Below, in pieces: positions 46,446 to 56,581 of a stretch of 64,000 nt of DNA. The notes below the pieces were generated by a model, which had not been told where the DNA came from, ran no database searches, and worked only from the letters and a program-made list of their open reading frames with translations. Source of the stretch: Melieria omissa (lineage: Eukaryota; Arthropoda; Insecta; Diptera; Ulidiidae); contig OZ020269.1 of NCBI GenBank assembly GCA_963971225.1, positions 75,058,450-75,122,449 on the forward strand, written 5' to 3'. Made by a program: the position numbers and the translations under genes. The stretch's first letter is position 1. The number at the start of each line of letters is the position of its first letter.

Positions 46446-47754
46446 CACCGTGGCGACGAATAACTGTTACTAACGTTTTGTTAAAAATAAAAAAGACCGT
46501 GATTGATTTTGAAAAATATATATTTTATATTTATTTCAGTACTTATTTCATTTAGTTTTTAATTATTAATTTCAAATCTTTCACCCTTGTTTTTGTTCAC
46601 CAGCCGTAAACGCTTTGGGAAGGCCGCGCAGGCGGCACGACCGACTTCGTCAGATATTTTATTCCATATCTTCTGAAGGCGTCGCTTGAATTCTTCTATC
46701 TTCATGTGTTTTACGTTCTTCATTTTGTCCAGCATGAAGCCCCATATAGAGAAATCCAATGGATTCAGATCCGGAGAAGAGGGATGGCCATTCATCTGCC
46801 GAAATAAAACATGGAAGTTCGTCTTTACACCAGCTCTGAACAATTTTTTCCTTGTGAGCTGGAGCAGAATCTTGCTGGAAGCAAAATTGTGCATTTCTAA
46901 ATAAGTGCGTGGCATGGGGCAACAAATGCTTTTCAAAACCTCTTCCAAGTAGCAGTTTGCGATAATTTTTACGCCTTTTTCGTTAAAAAGGAGAGGAAAC
47001 TTGCCTTTCTGCAGAAATCGCTCCCCATACCATAACGGAGGACACGTTTTGATACCTCTCAATCGCTTTTTTATGAGTTGGGATATCAGCCATCCTTGTT
47101 GGATACACACAATCGTTTTGAACGTTATGACTGTCTTGTAACAAAAAGAGTTTTGCATCCGACAAAATTATTTCGCAGCTTGCGTGCCGCCGAAGGAGTT
47201 GATCACTTCTTTTCTTTCTCATTATTTTTTGACGCTCTGTAAGACCGTGAATTGGTTTTTTTTGTTTAGGCATTCATCTTCAAATTTTTTTTAATAACAT
47301 TTTGTACGGCTTTATGGCACACACCCATGTCTTTAGCCATCTTTCTTACAGAAATCGCACAATTTTGACTCATGAGTTCACGCACTTTCTTCACCATTTC
47401 TGGAGTTCTTCCGGTACTTTTGCGACCGATCTTTTTTGCGATTTTGAGGGTTCTAGTTTCCTTACACCGCGCTATAGTACGATATACAAACATTTTGTTG
47501 ATTGTCAGATTTTTTAGCGATTTAACAATCACCCTTGGTTTTCACCCTTCAAATTTAATTTTACCCCAAGTTCTCGTTTGGCGTGTATGCTTCTCAAAAG
47601 TGTAAACAACACTAAATGATTTCGTTGCCTAACTAGTGTATTGTTTACAGTATTGATACAAAAAAAATACAAAAAAAAAATAATAAGTCTAGGCCTAATA
47701 CGATAGGCACAGCAGCGCTTTGAAAAAAGGTAACAGTTATTCGTCGCCACGGTG
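46446..47754 (-). mobile_element. maT-like (D,D37D) mariner element
   Basis: 1,309 bp with TIRs CACCGTGGCGACGAATAACT and its inverse, flanked by TA (46444-46445, 47755-47756). It encodes one damaged transposase on the minus strand. Confidence 0.92.
46559..47532 (-). pseudogene. maT-like transposase, frameshifted
   Basis: N-terminal HTH part (SLKNLTINKMFVYRTIARC, MAKDMGVCHKAVQNVIKK) at 47532-47266, then first Asp in IILSDAKLFLLQ, VMVWGAISAE, second Asp in FQQDSAPAHKEKIVQ and third in SPDLNPLDFSIWG. The D-to-D spacing is 36-37 residues, allowing for a frameshift near 46790, which fits D,D37D (maT). Frameshifts near 47270, 47000 and 46790 make it inactive. Confidence 0.85.
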
Positions 47755-48209
47755 TACATATATATTTGTTTTTATTTGAAATTCAATTTTTATTTATTTA
47801 TAAAAAAATTTTGTAAAAACAAAAAACCACAAAAAAAATACAAAAATATTCTTGATTAAGGTCCTAAATGTAAGTCCTTAAAAGGAATTTTAAAAATATT
47901 GGCTATTTCTGGTAGCGGCCGAAAATGGGTTAAGGATAGACAATTACGACTACACCAAGAGTGTACATTATCAAGATCGGCTTGGAGCAGCAAAGAATCG
48001 GACGGACCACTATTGGCTGAGTAAATTTTTAGATCGTCTGCGTAAAGCAGAAAATTTGCAGACGAGAAACAGTGACTAATGTCATTGATGAACAAGATAA
48101 AAAGCAGAGGTCCAAGAATGCTACCTTGCGGAACACCTGATGACGTGATGAAAGGCGCCGAATGTGCAGTAGATAATGCACGCACTACCACGCACTGGCG
48201 ATTACTTAA

Positions 48210-49316
48210 GGGGGGAGTACACTTTGAACGTCCAAAAAGTAAGGCATTTTCGTTAATTTTTTTAAGCAATAAAACACTCAGGGAGGGCAAATATGTTATA
48301 ACCCATTTATTACTCATCCTTCGAACTACAATTTGTATTTTTTTGAACTCGATTGGCGTCCCCCCGTGGCCGGTGCACCAGGTCGCGCGGGCGTCCTCGC
48401 GCGGAAGTCGGAAAACGGCGTGAGAAAATACTCCTTCCCATGTGATCCTGGAACATAAATCGAACAAAATCCTGATAAGTAATGAAATTCGGGTTAGAAA
48501 TACGTATTCCGATTTTTTTTAAATTAATTGTTTTCAAAAGTTGTGGCCTTAGGAAAAAAAGTCCATTTTTTAACCCTAAAAATGCTTACAAAATCGTGGA
48601 TTAAAAATCCATTTTTGACAAAATCGAAAATGTGGATACGTATTTCTAAGCAGAATTTAATTCTAAACAAGAAAACCTAGGCGATATCCAAATTTAATAA
48701 TAACTGGTTAGAGTTATTTCCCACGCCAGTTTGAAAAGCCCCGTTTCGAGATAAACGCGTTTAAAGATAAAATTTCATTTTTCTCGTGGAAAAGTGATAT
48801 TTACCTTCAATCGGCGATGCCGGCTCCATACATTTGGCCTTCTGCGTTGTCATCCAAGAAGTCCTTGTGTTTTCGGGTCGCCAAACTGCATCTCCGGGCT
48901 TCTTTCGCTGCATCCGTGAGGCGCTCCTCCGCCTTGCTCGTGCGTTCGGCGTCAGCAGCCAGGCAGAAGTTGTAGCAGGTCGGGCCGATTTCCAGATTTA
49001 GTACTTGCATTATTTCCATGATACCCATCGTCCCATCATTGAAATTGCACGCAGCAATATCAGCTGCGATGTCCACCACCGACTTCCCGCTGTGAACAGT
49101 TTTCGGCGCCATTTGCGTTAAACAGAAAAATTCCGAGCGCGCTAAAATGCTCTCTCAGCGCGCCGGTACATGTTTTAGGAAATCGCTTCGTCAAGCGGTA
49201 AGGAATATTCTGGCGGACTTGGAGTCTTTTCTAAATTAAAGTATACATCCCAAGGAACATTTTAAGCCAAAAAAAAATAAATACATTTTTTTGAAAAATC
49301 AAAGTGTACTCCCCCC
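48210..49316 (-). mobile_element. TTAA element, G-run family b, Kolobok-like, with coding remnant
   Basis: 1,107 bp in the jockey-like RT. Ends GGGGGGAGTACACTTTGA and its inverse, TSD TTAA (48206-48209, 49317-49320). Removing it rejoins LEWLKSYL with SNRQCVVVRAL in frame. Motif GAGATAAACGCGTTTAAAG is at 48748-48766. It is the only one of the three G-run elements with a transposase-like ORF. Confidence 0.87.
48807..49112 (-). pseudogene. C-terminal fragment of arthropod 'Mutator-like'/Kolobok-type transposase
   Basis: 101-codon ORF: MAPKTVHSG at the start, then an AADIAACNFNDGTMGIMEIM stretch, a Lys/Arg/Glu-rich helix and the ending EGQMYGAGIAD. The PKT...FN.G...G...YGAG pattern is the C-terminal end of long transposases annotated 'Mutator-like' in arthropods, recalled from family knowledge. 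Only this end remains, so the element is a deletion derivative. The stop falls near the shared internal motif. Confidence 0.55.
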
Positions 49317-49444
49317 TTAAGTAAGATTTGAGCCATTCAAGAAAAACGGAGTGAAAGCCAAAAGACGCTAACTTATGAATTAGGATTGGGTGAGAAACGC
49401 TATCAAAGGCTTTGGAGAAGTCAGTGTAGACTGTGTCTACCTGG

Positions 49445-49797
49445 GGGGCTACTCTCTAATGCGATGCGAACATAAAATTTATCGCATTCGCACACTTAGT
49501 ACTCTGAAACCCGACAATCGCATTGAAATTTTCTACTTTCGCATTTCGATTTTCCCCTTTCGCATTTGTAGCACTGCGTATTTCGATTTTAAGTTTCAAA
49601 AAAATGCGATTGTTTACTTTTTTTTTATTTTGTTTGAATTTTATGACACTCGACGCTAGTAATGCCAACTTACTCTCGAAACAAAATAAGGGCCGTTTTT
49701 CAATGATGCGAAAGCGATACAGAGTACCAATTGACTTTCGCATCGCAACTCACTTTCGCATCGCTTTCACTTTCGCATCGCATTACAGAGTAGCCCC
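49445..49797. mobile_element. 353-bp MITE, TSD CCTGG, unclassified
   Basis: Inserted in the jockey-like RT between GLQ and VDTVY codons. Ends GGGGCTACTCTCTAATGCGA and the inverse of GGGGCTACTCTGTAATGCGA. A 5-bp duplication CCTGG (49440-49444, 49798-49802) fits best, though the G/C runs leave the edge uncertain by one or two bases. The interior is rich in TTTCGCAT units in both orientations. No coding capacity. Superfamily unknown. Confidence 0.8.
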
Positions 49798-50535
49798 CCT
49801 GGAGTCCGTTATGAAACGCGGAAGAACAATGCTCACTGAAGACAGCAAGATTTGAGACGGTGGACCGACCAGGCATGAAGCCATGTTGGTTCGGGCAAAT
49901 TAAACTTTTCACTGCGAAGAACACCTTGTCTTTGATTATACACTCGAAAAGCTGGAGAGAGCTGGAGACTGTGGAGGGTTTGGAGATTGGCCTATAATTA
50001 CCCACATCATTTTTGTTTCCACTCTTAAAGATGGGGGTAATAAAGGCAAGTTTCCAAGCGTCAATGAAGATACCGGATTCAAGAGATTTATTAAAAATCA
50101 CAGTTAGTGGATAAGCAAGAGACGCACATTTTTTAAACAAGATTGCGGGCAATCCATCGACATCAGTCTGGGTTGAAAGACTAAGGCGCGAAATGCCTTT
50201 GGTTGTATCTTCAACGGACAGTGTAAGAAAGCCAAAATTCAGCGACGATTCCGGACGTTGGAAACGGGTTGTATCAGCGGCAATAGACGGGATGAAATTT
50301 GACTTGAAAAATTCTGCAAACAGGTTTGCGGCCTCGGAAGCTGAATTTGCGGATTTATTCTTGTAAATCAGGGAAGATGGTATGCCCACTAAATTATTCT
50401 CACTAAATTACACAGAAATTCCTTACTCTGCTCAGACGGTGTGGCTAGTGAAGGAAATAAAAGCATAAAAGTGACGTAAAAAGTGACGTGACCGACGATC
50501 ATTTGACCGGCAGCATAACATCGCCCTAATATGTA

Positions 50536-51097
50536 CAGGCCATTTAAAGTGGAAGCATCTGGTAACCCTATAACTTTGACATAGCTGTCAGATCGACTAA
50601 TGACATAGCGCGTTGGAAGCGTCATTCCAAGACAATTTATACCATGGAACAGTACACTCCAAAAGAACGTGCTGAAATTGTTCAGCTTTACATTCAAAAT
50701 AACTTCTCGATGGTTTGGATGCCAATTGTTCGTGAAAATGGTTTGGATGATGGTTTGGAGATCACCCGATTTGACGCCGCCAGACTTTTTGTTATGGGGC
50801 TACTTGAAGTCCAAGGTATACACCAACAAGCCAAGGACACTAGCTCAACTCAGAGCCAACATACGCCGCGAAATAAGAGCCATATCGGCCGATACACTGG
50901 CAAAAGTGATGGAAAATGCCGAAAAAAGGGCACATTTTGCGGCCAAAGCTAATGGTGGCCATTTACGCGATATCATTTTCAAAAACTAACTAGAAAATTT
51001 CTCCTTGGACCAAAATAAATGAATATCGAGACGAAAACAAAAACAAACATTTGTTTTCCTCCAACATTTGTGCTTCCACTTTAAATGGCCTACCCTG
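50536..51097 (+). mobile_element. Internally deleted mariner (rosa/D41D-like?)
   Basis: 562 bp flanked by TA (50534-50535, 51098-51099). Ends contain inverted GGCCATTTAAAGTGGAAGCA; the right end has four extra bases (CAGGGTAGG against CAGG). The transposase remnant 50644-50989 starts MEQYTPKERAEIVQLYIQNN, jumps by a deletion of most of the gene, and ends DFLLWGYLKSKVYTNKPRTL...GGHLRDIIFKN. Only the third catalytic Asp region remains. Subfamily is inferred from the ending. Confidence 0.8.
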
Positions 51098-52273
51098 TAT
51101 ATACAGTGGCTCAATAATGTAGTCGGATAAGCATAAGCTTAATATTATTTAAATATTTTCTCTGTTGAAACAAGCTTGAATCTCAAAAGTGTACTTTCTG
51201 CTAGTTGGTGTACTAGGCCTTGTCAGACACCAAAAATAATTTCATAAAAAGTCCAGCTGGTTTCTCTCTACCAAAGCAATTTTAAAGATGTGGCAAGTAT
51301 TAATGTCAAAAAAGAAGTCGGACAGGTGGCTATCCCTTCCGTTTTGAAAAGGGGAATCCCTTAATTTCACATTTGATTTGGGAATTTTTGCGCATTTCTA
51401 ACAGGAAAAAAAGAAAAAAATCACATTTCACAAATTTATAAAAAAAAAGTCGTAAAAAAGCGAAAATGTCAAGACAGAAGAGTCAAACATCAGAAAATGT
51501 CTGAAAACGTATAATTAGACATTTTAAAGAGGGAAAAACGGTCCGTGAGATTGGAAACTTAGTGCGCGTACACACATGAAGCGGTGCTGTGCTGTGCGGC
51601 GCTGTGCTTCACCGAGCGGCGCTTTGCTAAGCTTTCAGTGTTCACACTTAACGCGGTGCGGAGCGGAGCTTTTGCAAGTATCAACCTGTTGTCAACAAGT
51701 GGCTGTGCAGTGAATATTTGTAATTTCTCAGTGAAAACAGTTTTTTAACCTTCACACCGACACCAATTTTTATATACGGAAAACGACACTATAAATATAT
51801 GTTAATATTTTTCTTCTCATCCATTTTACAAAGAAAGTTTTCATTTTTTGAGCTAAGTTGGCAAGCAATAACAGCAAATGGACTGTTTTTAAAAGATTTC
51901 AGATCCAAACGTAAAAGGGGGAAAAGGGATAAATGAGGTTTCAGCCCCTACAAAGTGGCCGAATTAGTTGATTTTTCAAAAAAATTTCATAAAAGTGCAT
52001 TTTCAATTATTATATAATATAATACTTCAACTATTCTCAGATATTGAAAAAGAAGGTTTATTTATATTATTGTGAAAAAAGATAACTCATGATAATGAAG
52101 GAAAAGTAAAAAAATTAATATTAATTCATATTAAATAAAAATAAATAAGAAAAATCATTAATTAATTAATTAAAATCATTAACTCGAAACGAAATCAAAT
52201 ATTTTGAAAGTTTCAAACCAAGCGCTGCGTCGCGCCACGTGACGCTGCTGAAAAAGTAGCATGTGTGAACTAG

Positions 52274-53328
52274 CAGGGTGCGGAAAAATTCGCTCGCGAA
52301 CGATCGAAAATTCGATCTTCTCATATTGGCTCGTTTTGCGATTGTATTTTATCGCGAGAAATACTTGAGCAAACGAGCGGTTGCGAATGCATTGCCTACG
52401 TATTCGTTCGTGAGAGATCGTATGCAGCGAGTTTATGTATACACATTTCAAACGAACGAGCGTACGAAAGCGATCGGTCGTGGGAAGAACGCTGATGCAG
52501 AAAATCATTCGCAACCGCTCGTTTGCTCAAGTATTTCTCGCGATAAAATACAATCCCAAACCAGCGTTCGCGAGCGAATGTTTGATCGATCGCGAACGAA
52601 TTTTTGTAAGGTTCGTCGGTAGAGCGTGGCTGCAAACAATCATTGAATTTAGTCTATTTTGCGATATATACGGACGAAGGACGATTTGTGAAATTATTTT
52701 CTTGTGCGTTTGCTTTTTTTATATCAATATGGGCAAAGTGTCAAATATTGACAACACGAAACTTGTTACATATAATAAAGACACAGATTTTTCAAAGTGC
52801 ATTTTGTGTGGAAAACAACTTAAAGGATACATATAAGGAAACACTAAAAGGCATTACGAGACCATATACAAACATAACACAAAGTTTTCTATTTTTTTGT
52901 TATAATTTTCCTAACAAAAGGTCTTTAAAATCTACAAACTTCTATACATAAGTTTCCTTTAAGAAATAAACTGCAGTCAGTAGCAGCCGAGTATAATAGC
53001 AAACTGCTCAAACTCCTATATACATTATTTATTGCCCAGACGAACGATCGCGATCGTTCAAAGATTCAATCTTCACAATACGAGTTACTGATTGAGTTTT
53101 ACAACAAGCGCTCGCAACAAACGAACGATCGCGAGAGATCGAACTGACGACGCTTGCAGCGACATTTTCTCATTCGCGATTTTTCCGAACATTTAGATTT
53201 CTCGTGAGAGATCGTAAATGCTTTTGCTCGCAGCGCAACTTTATCGCTCGCGAGAAATTAGAAGCACTCAGTTTTTGGTTGCGATTATTCGTGAGAAAGA
53301 TCGTATTTTGATCGTTCTCCGCACCCTG
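52274..53328. mobile_element. hAT MITE CAGGGTGCGGA, 1,055 bp
   Basis: Ends CAGGGTGCGGAAAAATTCGC and the inverse of CAGGGTGCGGAGAACGATCA, TSD TGAACTAG (52266-52273, 53329-53336). It is inserted across the left edge of the hAT element above. Many CGCGAACGATCG/TCGCGAG units in both orientations. A near-perfect 46-bp inverted pair at 52344-52389 and 52505-52551 (loop 115) forms an internal hairpin. Short open stretches here are repeat artefacts. Confidence 0.88.
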
Positions 53329-53514
53329 TGAACTAGGCATCGTAACCCCGGGATCCCGGACTTTTTCCAGTCCCGAAAATCCCGGGATTCAAATCTTTTA
53401 ATCCCGGGATTTTCGGGATTGCAAAAGATGCTTCAAAGTTCAAATGAAATAAACTTAAAAGCACAAAAACCCAATTCCTTATCTGAAGGAGGAGGGAGGG
53501 GATAGAGGGCGTCT

Positions 53515-53678
53515 TTTGCAAAAGGCTTATAATTATTTACTAAGCATTCAACCAGCAAGTGTTGAATCTGAAAGATGTTTTCTCTCAGCAGGGTTTATTT
53601 GCAATAAATTTCGCTCTAGATTAGAGGGCAAAACATTTAATGCCTTAGTATTTTTTAAGATCTCAGTTTTTAGTTAAT
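53515..53678 (+). pseudogene. hAT transposase dimerisation domain (hATC) remnant
   Basis: Plus-strand frame reads YNYLLSIQPASVESERCFLS then AGFICNKFRSRLEGKTFNAL and VFFK before a stop. This is the conserved C-terminal hAT dimerisation motif (PASxxxSERxFSxAG...RxRLxxxxxxxLxFL). The catalytic part is absent. Confidence 0.85.
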
Positions 53679-54426
53679 CACAACGCTTAACTTTTTTATC
53701 GAAATAATCGAAGTAAAACTAAAAGTACTAACAAATTAACTATTTTATTTTTTTTTATCAAATATGCGTATATATGTACTTTATGATACATTTGATGCAA
53801 AGCAATAAGTTATGTTTAAGTGTCATTTTTGGATAAAACAAAATGTTATCAAACTGAAGTTAAATGTCAAATGCAAAACTTTTAAGTTAAACAAAATGTT
53901 GTCAAGGATGACTATGTTTATTTATTTGATTTAAATTTAAGCTGACAATTTTGAATGTAATTGACAACTGGTTGTAAATAACAACTGGATTTTGGTGATG
54001 TGCCGCGCACAACCAACCACTTCGACGACTCAACACCGACTGCCTCCCTTTCCGCCTTACAATGTGATTAAATTCAAGATAAAAAATCTTAAAACTACCC
54101 CAAATGTGATTAAACTGTGTCCATTTTTATGGTAAATATATTATTTATGTAATTTGGTAAAATTGTTTTATTTAAAAAATTTGTTATTTGAATCCCGGGA
54201 TCCCGGGATTTGACTTTTCAATCCCGAAAATCCCGGGATCGCAAAATGGCAAAAAATTGCGATCCCTAGTGTGAACACTCGCATTTGATAACGGCAGTTT
54301 GAAAGCAACGCTCGGTAAAGCACAACGCCGCACAGCACAGCACCGCTTCATGTGTGTACGCGCACTTAGTCGAACTACCAAAATCGACTGTGCACGATGT
54401 AATTAATGCGACGCACTGCACAAATC

Positions 54427-54480
54427 ACTAGCGCTAATCAACCCAGCGCTAATCAGCCTAGCGCTAATCAAGCTAGACTT
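54427..54480 (+). repeat. Short tandem repeat AGCGCTAATCA
   Basis: Three to four units of about 16-17 bp built on (CC)TAGCGCTAATCA directly after the Tc1-like remnant. Non-coding. Confidence 0.75.
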
Positions 54481-54506
54481 GTGCAGCAGTAAACGAGTGA
54501 GCGCTA

Positions 54507-55411
54507 CCCTGTGGGAAATCGGACTGGTCCAAGTCTAGTTTTTCAACTAGTCGCTTGACAGTCACATATGACCTCAGAATCGATTCGTTTTCTTGTAGCA
54601 AACTCACCCTTTTAACATGGCGGTGTCCTAGGCGAGGGTCAATTGTCCCCGTCTGCATCCATTTGAAACTAGTCCAAGGTTAGTCCGAAGCAACCAGTTT
54701 TCAAACCAGTTGCAAAGCGACTAGTTTGCGAACTAGTTTATTCTGGATTAGATTTATAACCACTCGATTTTTGTGGAGAAAATAAAACAGTGTATTTTTT
54801 AATTACTTATTTTATTTTAAAAATATTTAAAAATAATAACAAAAAATTATTGCGAATAAAACAAGTATTGGTGCACGTTAAGATGAACTTCGACTTGTTG
54901 ACACACTTCAGTCGAAACTGTTTGGGGTCTGACGCAGTTCAACATCCTGACTTCGCCTGCAATTAATAAAAAAATAAATAATTACATAAACATAATTACA
55001 TAAATTTATTAATACATACCATTCGACTGCTGCTGCAATTCGTTGCTTCACGCAACCACGCAAAATTCTAACTGAAATCATTCAAGACAAAACGTGCAAA
55101 TCGAGCGAACTTCGAGTCATAGAAACAGAAAGAAAGAAACATTTCTACGTTGTTGTTGTAACAACAGCATCGCAAGATCAGCCGTAACAGAATAATGTTA
55201 ATTATTTCACCTCTGTTTCGTCTTTCGTTTCGTATTTTCATGTTTCTTCTCGCCTATGAACGCGCACGCAGAACGTGAACGATTAGACGCGAACTCACCC
55301 ACTTCTGCATCCGCTGACAGTCACTTGGACAACTAGTTGCCCAATTGACTACAAAAAACCAGTTGAAAGACCAATGAATTTTGGGAACTGGTTGTCTCAG
55401 GTCCGACAGGG
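54507..55411. mobile_element. Possible hAT-like element CCCTGT-GGA
   Basis: Left end CCCTGTGGGAAATCGGACTG and inverse of right end CCCTGTCGGACCTGAGACAA agree in the first bases. ACTAGT/CCAGTT units occur near both ends in opposite orientation. Flanks GAGCGCTA and ATGCTAGT do not form a clean 8-bp TSD. Interior has no supported ORF. Confidence 0.45.
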
Positions 55412-55480
55412 ATGCTAGTGTTCGTATACACACTCGGAAGCCAACATGGTTGTTGTTGTGGTTATGCTGAGCCACCCACG

Positions 55481-55813
55481 CTAGCGAAGGTGAGCGCAGA
55501 ACTTTCGCACTGCACTTGCGCCTTCTCTTTCGATGTACGTTCGTACTGACCTTGCGCAAAGTGTTGGTAGGATGCATTTCGACTGCCGGCACTTGCCATT
55601 CCAGACATGGTGTTGTTGTGTCGTGCACCTGGTAAAGTCTTTGCCGTTATGGCTGCTGCATTCCACCAACCACGTAAAGGTCACCCCATTGCACCAAATT
55701 TTTTCGCATTTCTGCAAAGAAGTGGGGTGATCTGCTGGAAGTTGGACGATCAGGCGATTATGCGCTGGTGCGGCAAAATTTTCCTTTGGGTCAAAATTTA
55801 TCAAGTGGGCCAC
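55481..55813 (-). CDS. Hypothetical ORF, possible unrecognised gene fragment
   Basis: 110-codon minus-strand ORF starting MAHLINFDPKENFAAPAHNR, with VQLPADHPTSLQKCEKIWCN, and a Cys-rich second half (CTTQQHHVWNGKCRQSKCIL). GC content is clearly higher than the surroundings and the frame stays open upstream of the first Met (KTETIDFKVAHLI), which is a little more gene-like than the neighbours. I recognise no domain. A shifted frame (55628-55254) continues in similar composition, so it may be a decayed gene or TE ORF. Confidence 0.3.
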   Translation of the reverse strand: MAHLINFDPKENFAAPAHNRLIVQLPADHPTSLQKCEKIWCNGVTFTWLVECSSHNGKDFTRCTTQQHHVWNGKCRQSKCILPTLCARSVRTYIEREGASAVRKFCAHLR

Positions 55814-55859
55814 TTTAAAATCGATGGTCTCAGTTTTCGTTGATCAATACGGTTTTCGA

Positions 55860-56573
55860 TCGGTTTGGAGGTAAAAACGACACCCCAAAAATAATTTTGA
55901 AATAAATTTTTTTTTCATTAGTTATTTACCATGATAAAAAAATATACAGGTAGTTTCAATGCGACAGATAAAAATAAAATTGACAATTGGAAAAAAATAT
56001 TTGTTTACAAATTTTGTACTACTATTTTTATTTTTGCTACAGAGCTGCAATTCCACACAATCCGTTATGTAGTATATCATTCAGTTTCTCTATTTTTTAC
56101 TTGTTTTTGCACCCTTCAAATTTTATTTTTATTTGTCAAAAAAGCAAATGACTTTTAATTTTGCTCGATTGAATCTACCTGTATATTTTTGTATCATGTT
56201 ATTTACAGTTAAAGTTTTTGATCATGTTTTTTTTTCAAAAATTCATAACTCACGAACGGTTTATCGAAACTCAACGTTTTCTACATCAAAATGTTTGTCA
56301 ATTAATATACTTTGCATTGAAAAAATCTTTCTTCAACAAATTATTATTTAGCTGAAAAATCTTATTTGTTGTAAATAATTGAAAATTAATTAAACTTCTC
56401 CGCCAGCGAGAAAATGTTGACACATTTCATTCAATTCTACAATCCCTTACAAAAATTTTGGTGAAAAAAAAGTCATTATTTTGCATTAGGTCAAAAGTTA
56501 TACATGTTTTTGTGACCGCGCTCCTACCTCTAGAGCTGGACGAGCACGTATTGACGCGCGCGCGCTTAGTCAT
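55860..56573. other. Unassigned spacer
   Basis: AT-rich, open stretches short and low-complexity, no motif recognised. It ends in a CG-alternating run (GACGCGCGCGCGC near 56553) just before the hAT TSD. Confidence 0.5.
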
Positions 56574-56581
56574 CGTGTGAC

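Larger units (their letters stand above)
45995..47929. mobile_element. TTAA element (piggyBac-like ends) holding a maT-like mariner
   Basis: Ends CACATTTTCGGCC (left) and the inverse of CCCATTTTCGGCC (right), TSD TTAA (45991-45994, 47930-47933). Without it the jockey-like frame reads NCLSL-NINKCFHV unbroken. CCC-type ends with TTAA suggest piggyBac, tentatively. No piggyBac transposase; most of the length is the maT-like element at 46446-47754. Confidence 0.85.
45095..50400 (-). pseudogene. Jockey/CR1-like non-LTR reverse transcriptase, split by three inserts
   Basis: Minus-strand RT in four pieces. 50389-49803: GIPSSLIYKNKS, ITPIFKSGNKNDVGNYRPIS, QHGFMPGRSTVSNLAVF. 49439-49321: VDTVYTDFSKAFDSV and LEWLKSYL. 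48205-47934: SGVPQGSILGPLLFILFIND and NFLLYADDLKIYS (catalytic DD). 45990-45278: IKDLGIIFDHKFSFSSHV, LLYTSFVRSKLEYASFIW and the C-terminal tail. The 3' tail is AATAAAG repeats near 45100-45120. It is 5'-truncated near 50400. Inserts: 45995-47929, 48210-49316, 49445-49797. Confidence 0.87.
52271..54268 (+). mobile_element. hAT element TAGGCATCG, with transposase C-terminus
   Basis: Starts TAG at 52271-52273, is interrupted there by another hAT MITE, resumes GGCATCGTAACCCCGGGATC near 53337 and ends with the inverse of TAGGGATCGCAA at 54268. Its 8-bp TSD is GTGTGAAC (52263-52270, 54269-54276). Both subterminal regions carry inverted CCCGGGAT units that can fold strongly. Another copy starts at 63975. 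Confidence 0.85.
51563..54364. mobile_element. 2.8-kb TIR element TGCGCGTACACAC, unclassified
   Basis: Ends TGCGCGTACACACATGAAGC on both sides (inverted); similarity continues for about 55 bp through CGGTGCTGTGCTGTGCGGCG. The target duplication is CTTAG or ACTTAGT (51557-51563 and 54364-54370), ambiguous because the termini are T/A. Removing it restores the Tc1-like frame. Inside are two hAT elements. Own interior 51620-52262 and 54277-54300 has no ORF. Superfamily not assigned. Confidence 0.85.
51105..54410 (+). pseudogene. Tc1-like transposase N-terminus, split by a 2.8-kb element
   Basis: A plus-strand HTH start (MSRQKSQTSENV then stop, KRIIRHFKEGKTVREIGNL at about 51467-51562) continues after the insert as VELPKSTVHDVINATHC (54370-54420). 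The joined helix pattern is typical of Tc1-family paired HTH domains. The left flank CAGTGGCTCAATAATGTAGT (51106) may be its terminus. The rest of the transposase is missing after 54410. Confidence 0.65.

Noticed and set aside
52278..52836. Overlapping plus- and minus-strand ORFs with CGA/TCG-rich codons
   Set aside because: They are made of inverted CGCGAACGATCG units of the hAT MITE; both strands are equally open.
54507..55411. Confident hAT element
   Set aside because: Ends resemble each other but flanking 8-mers do not match, so it is listed only as tentative.
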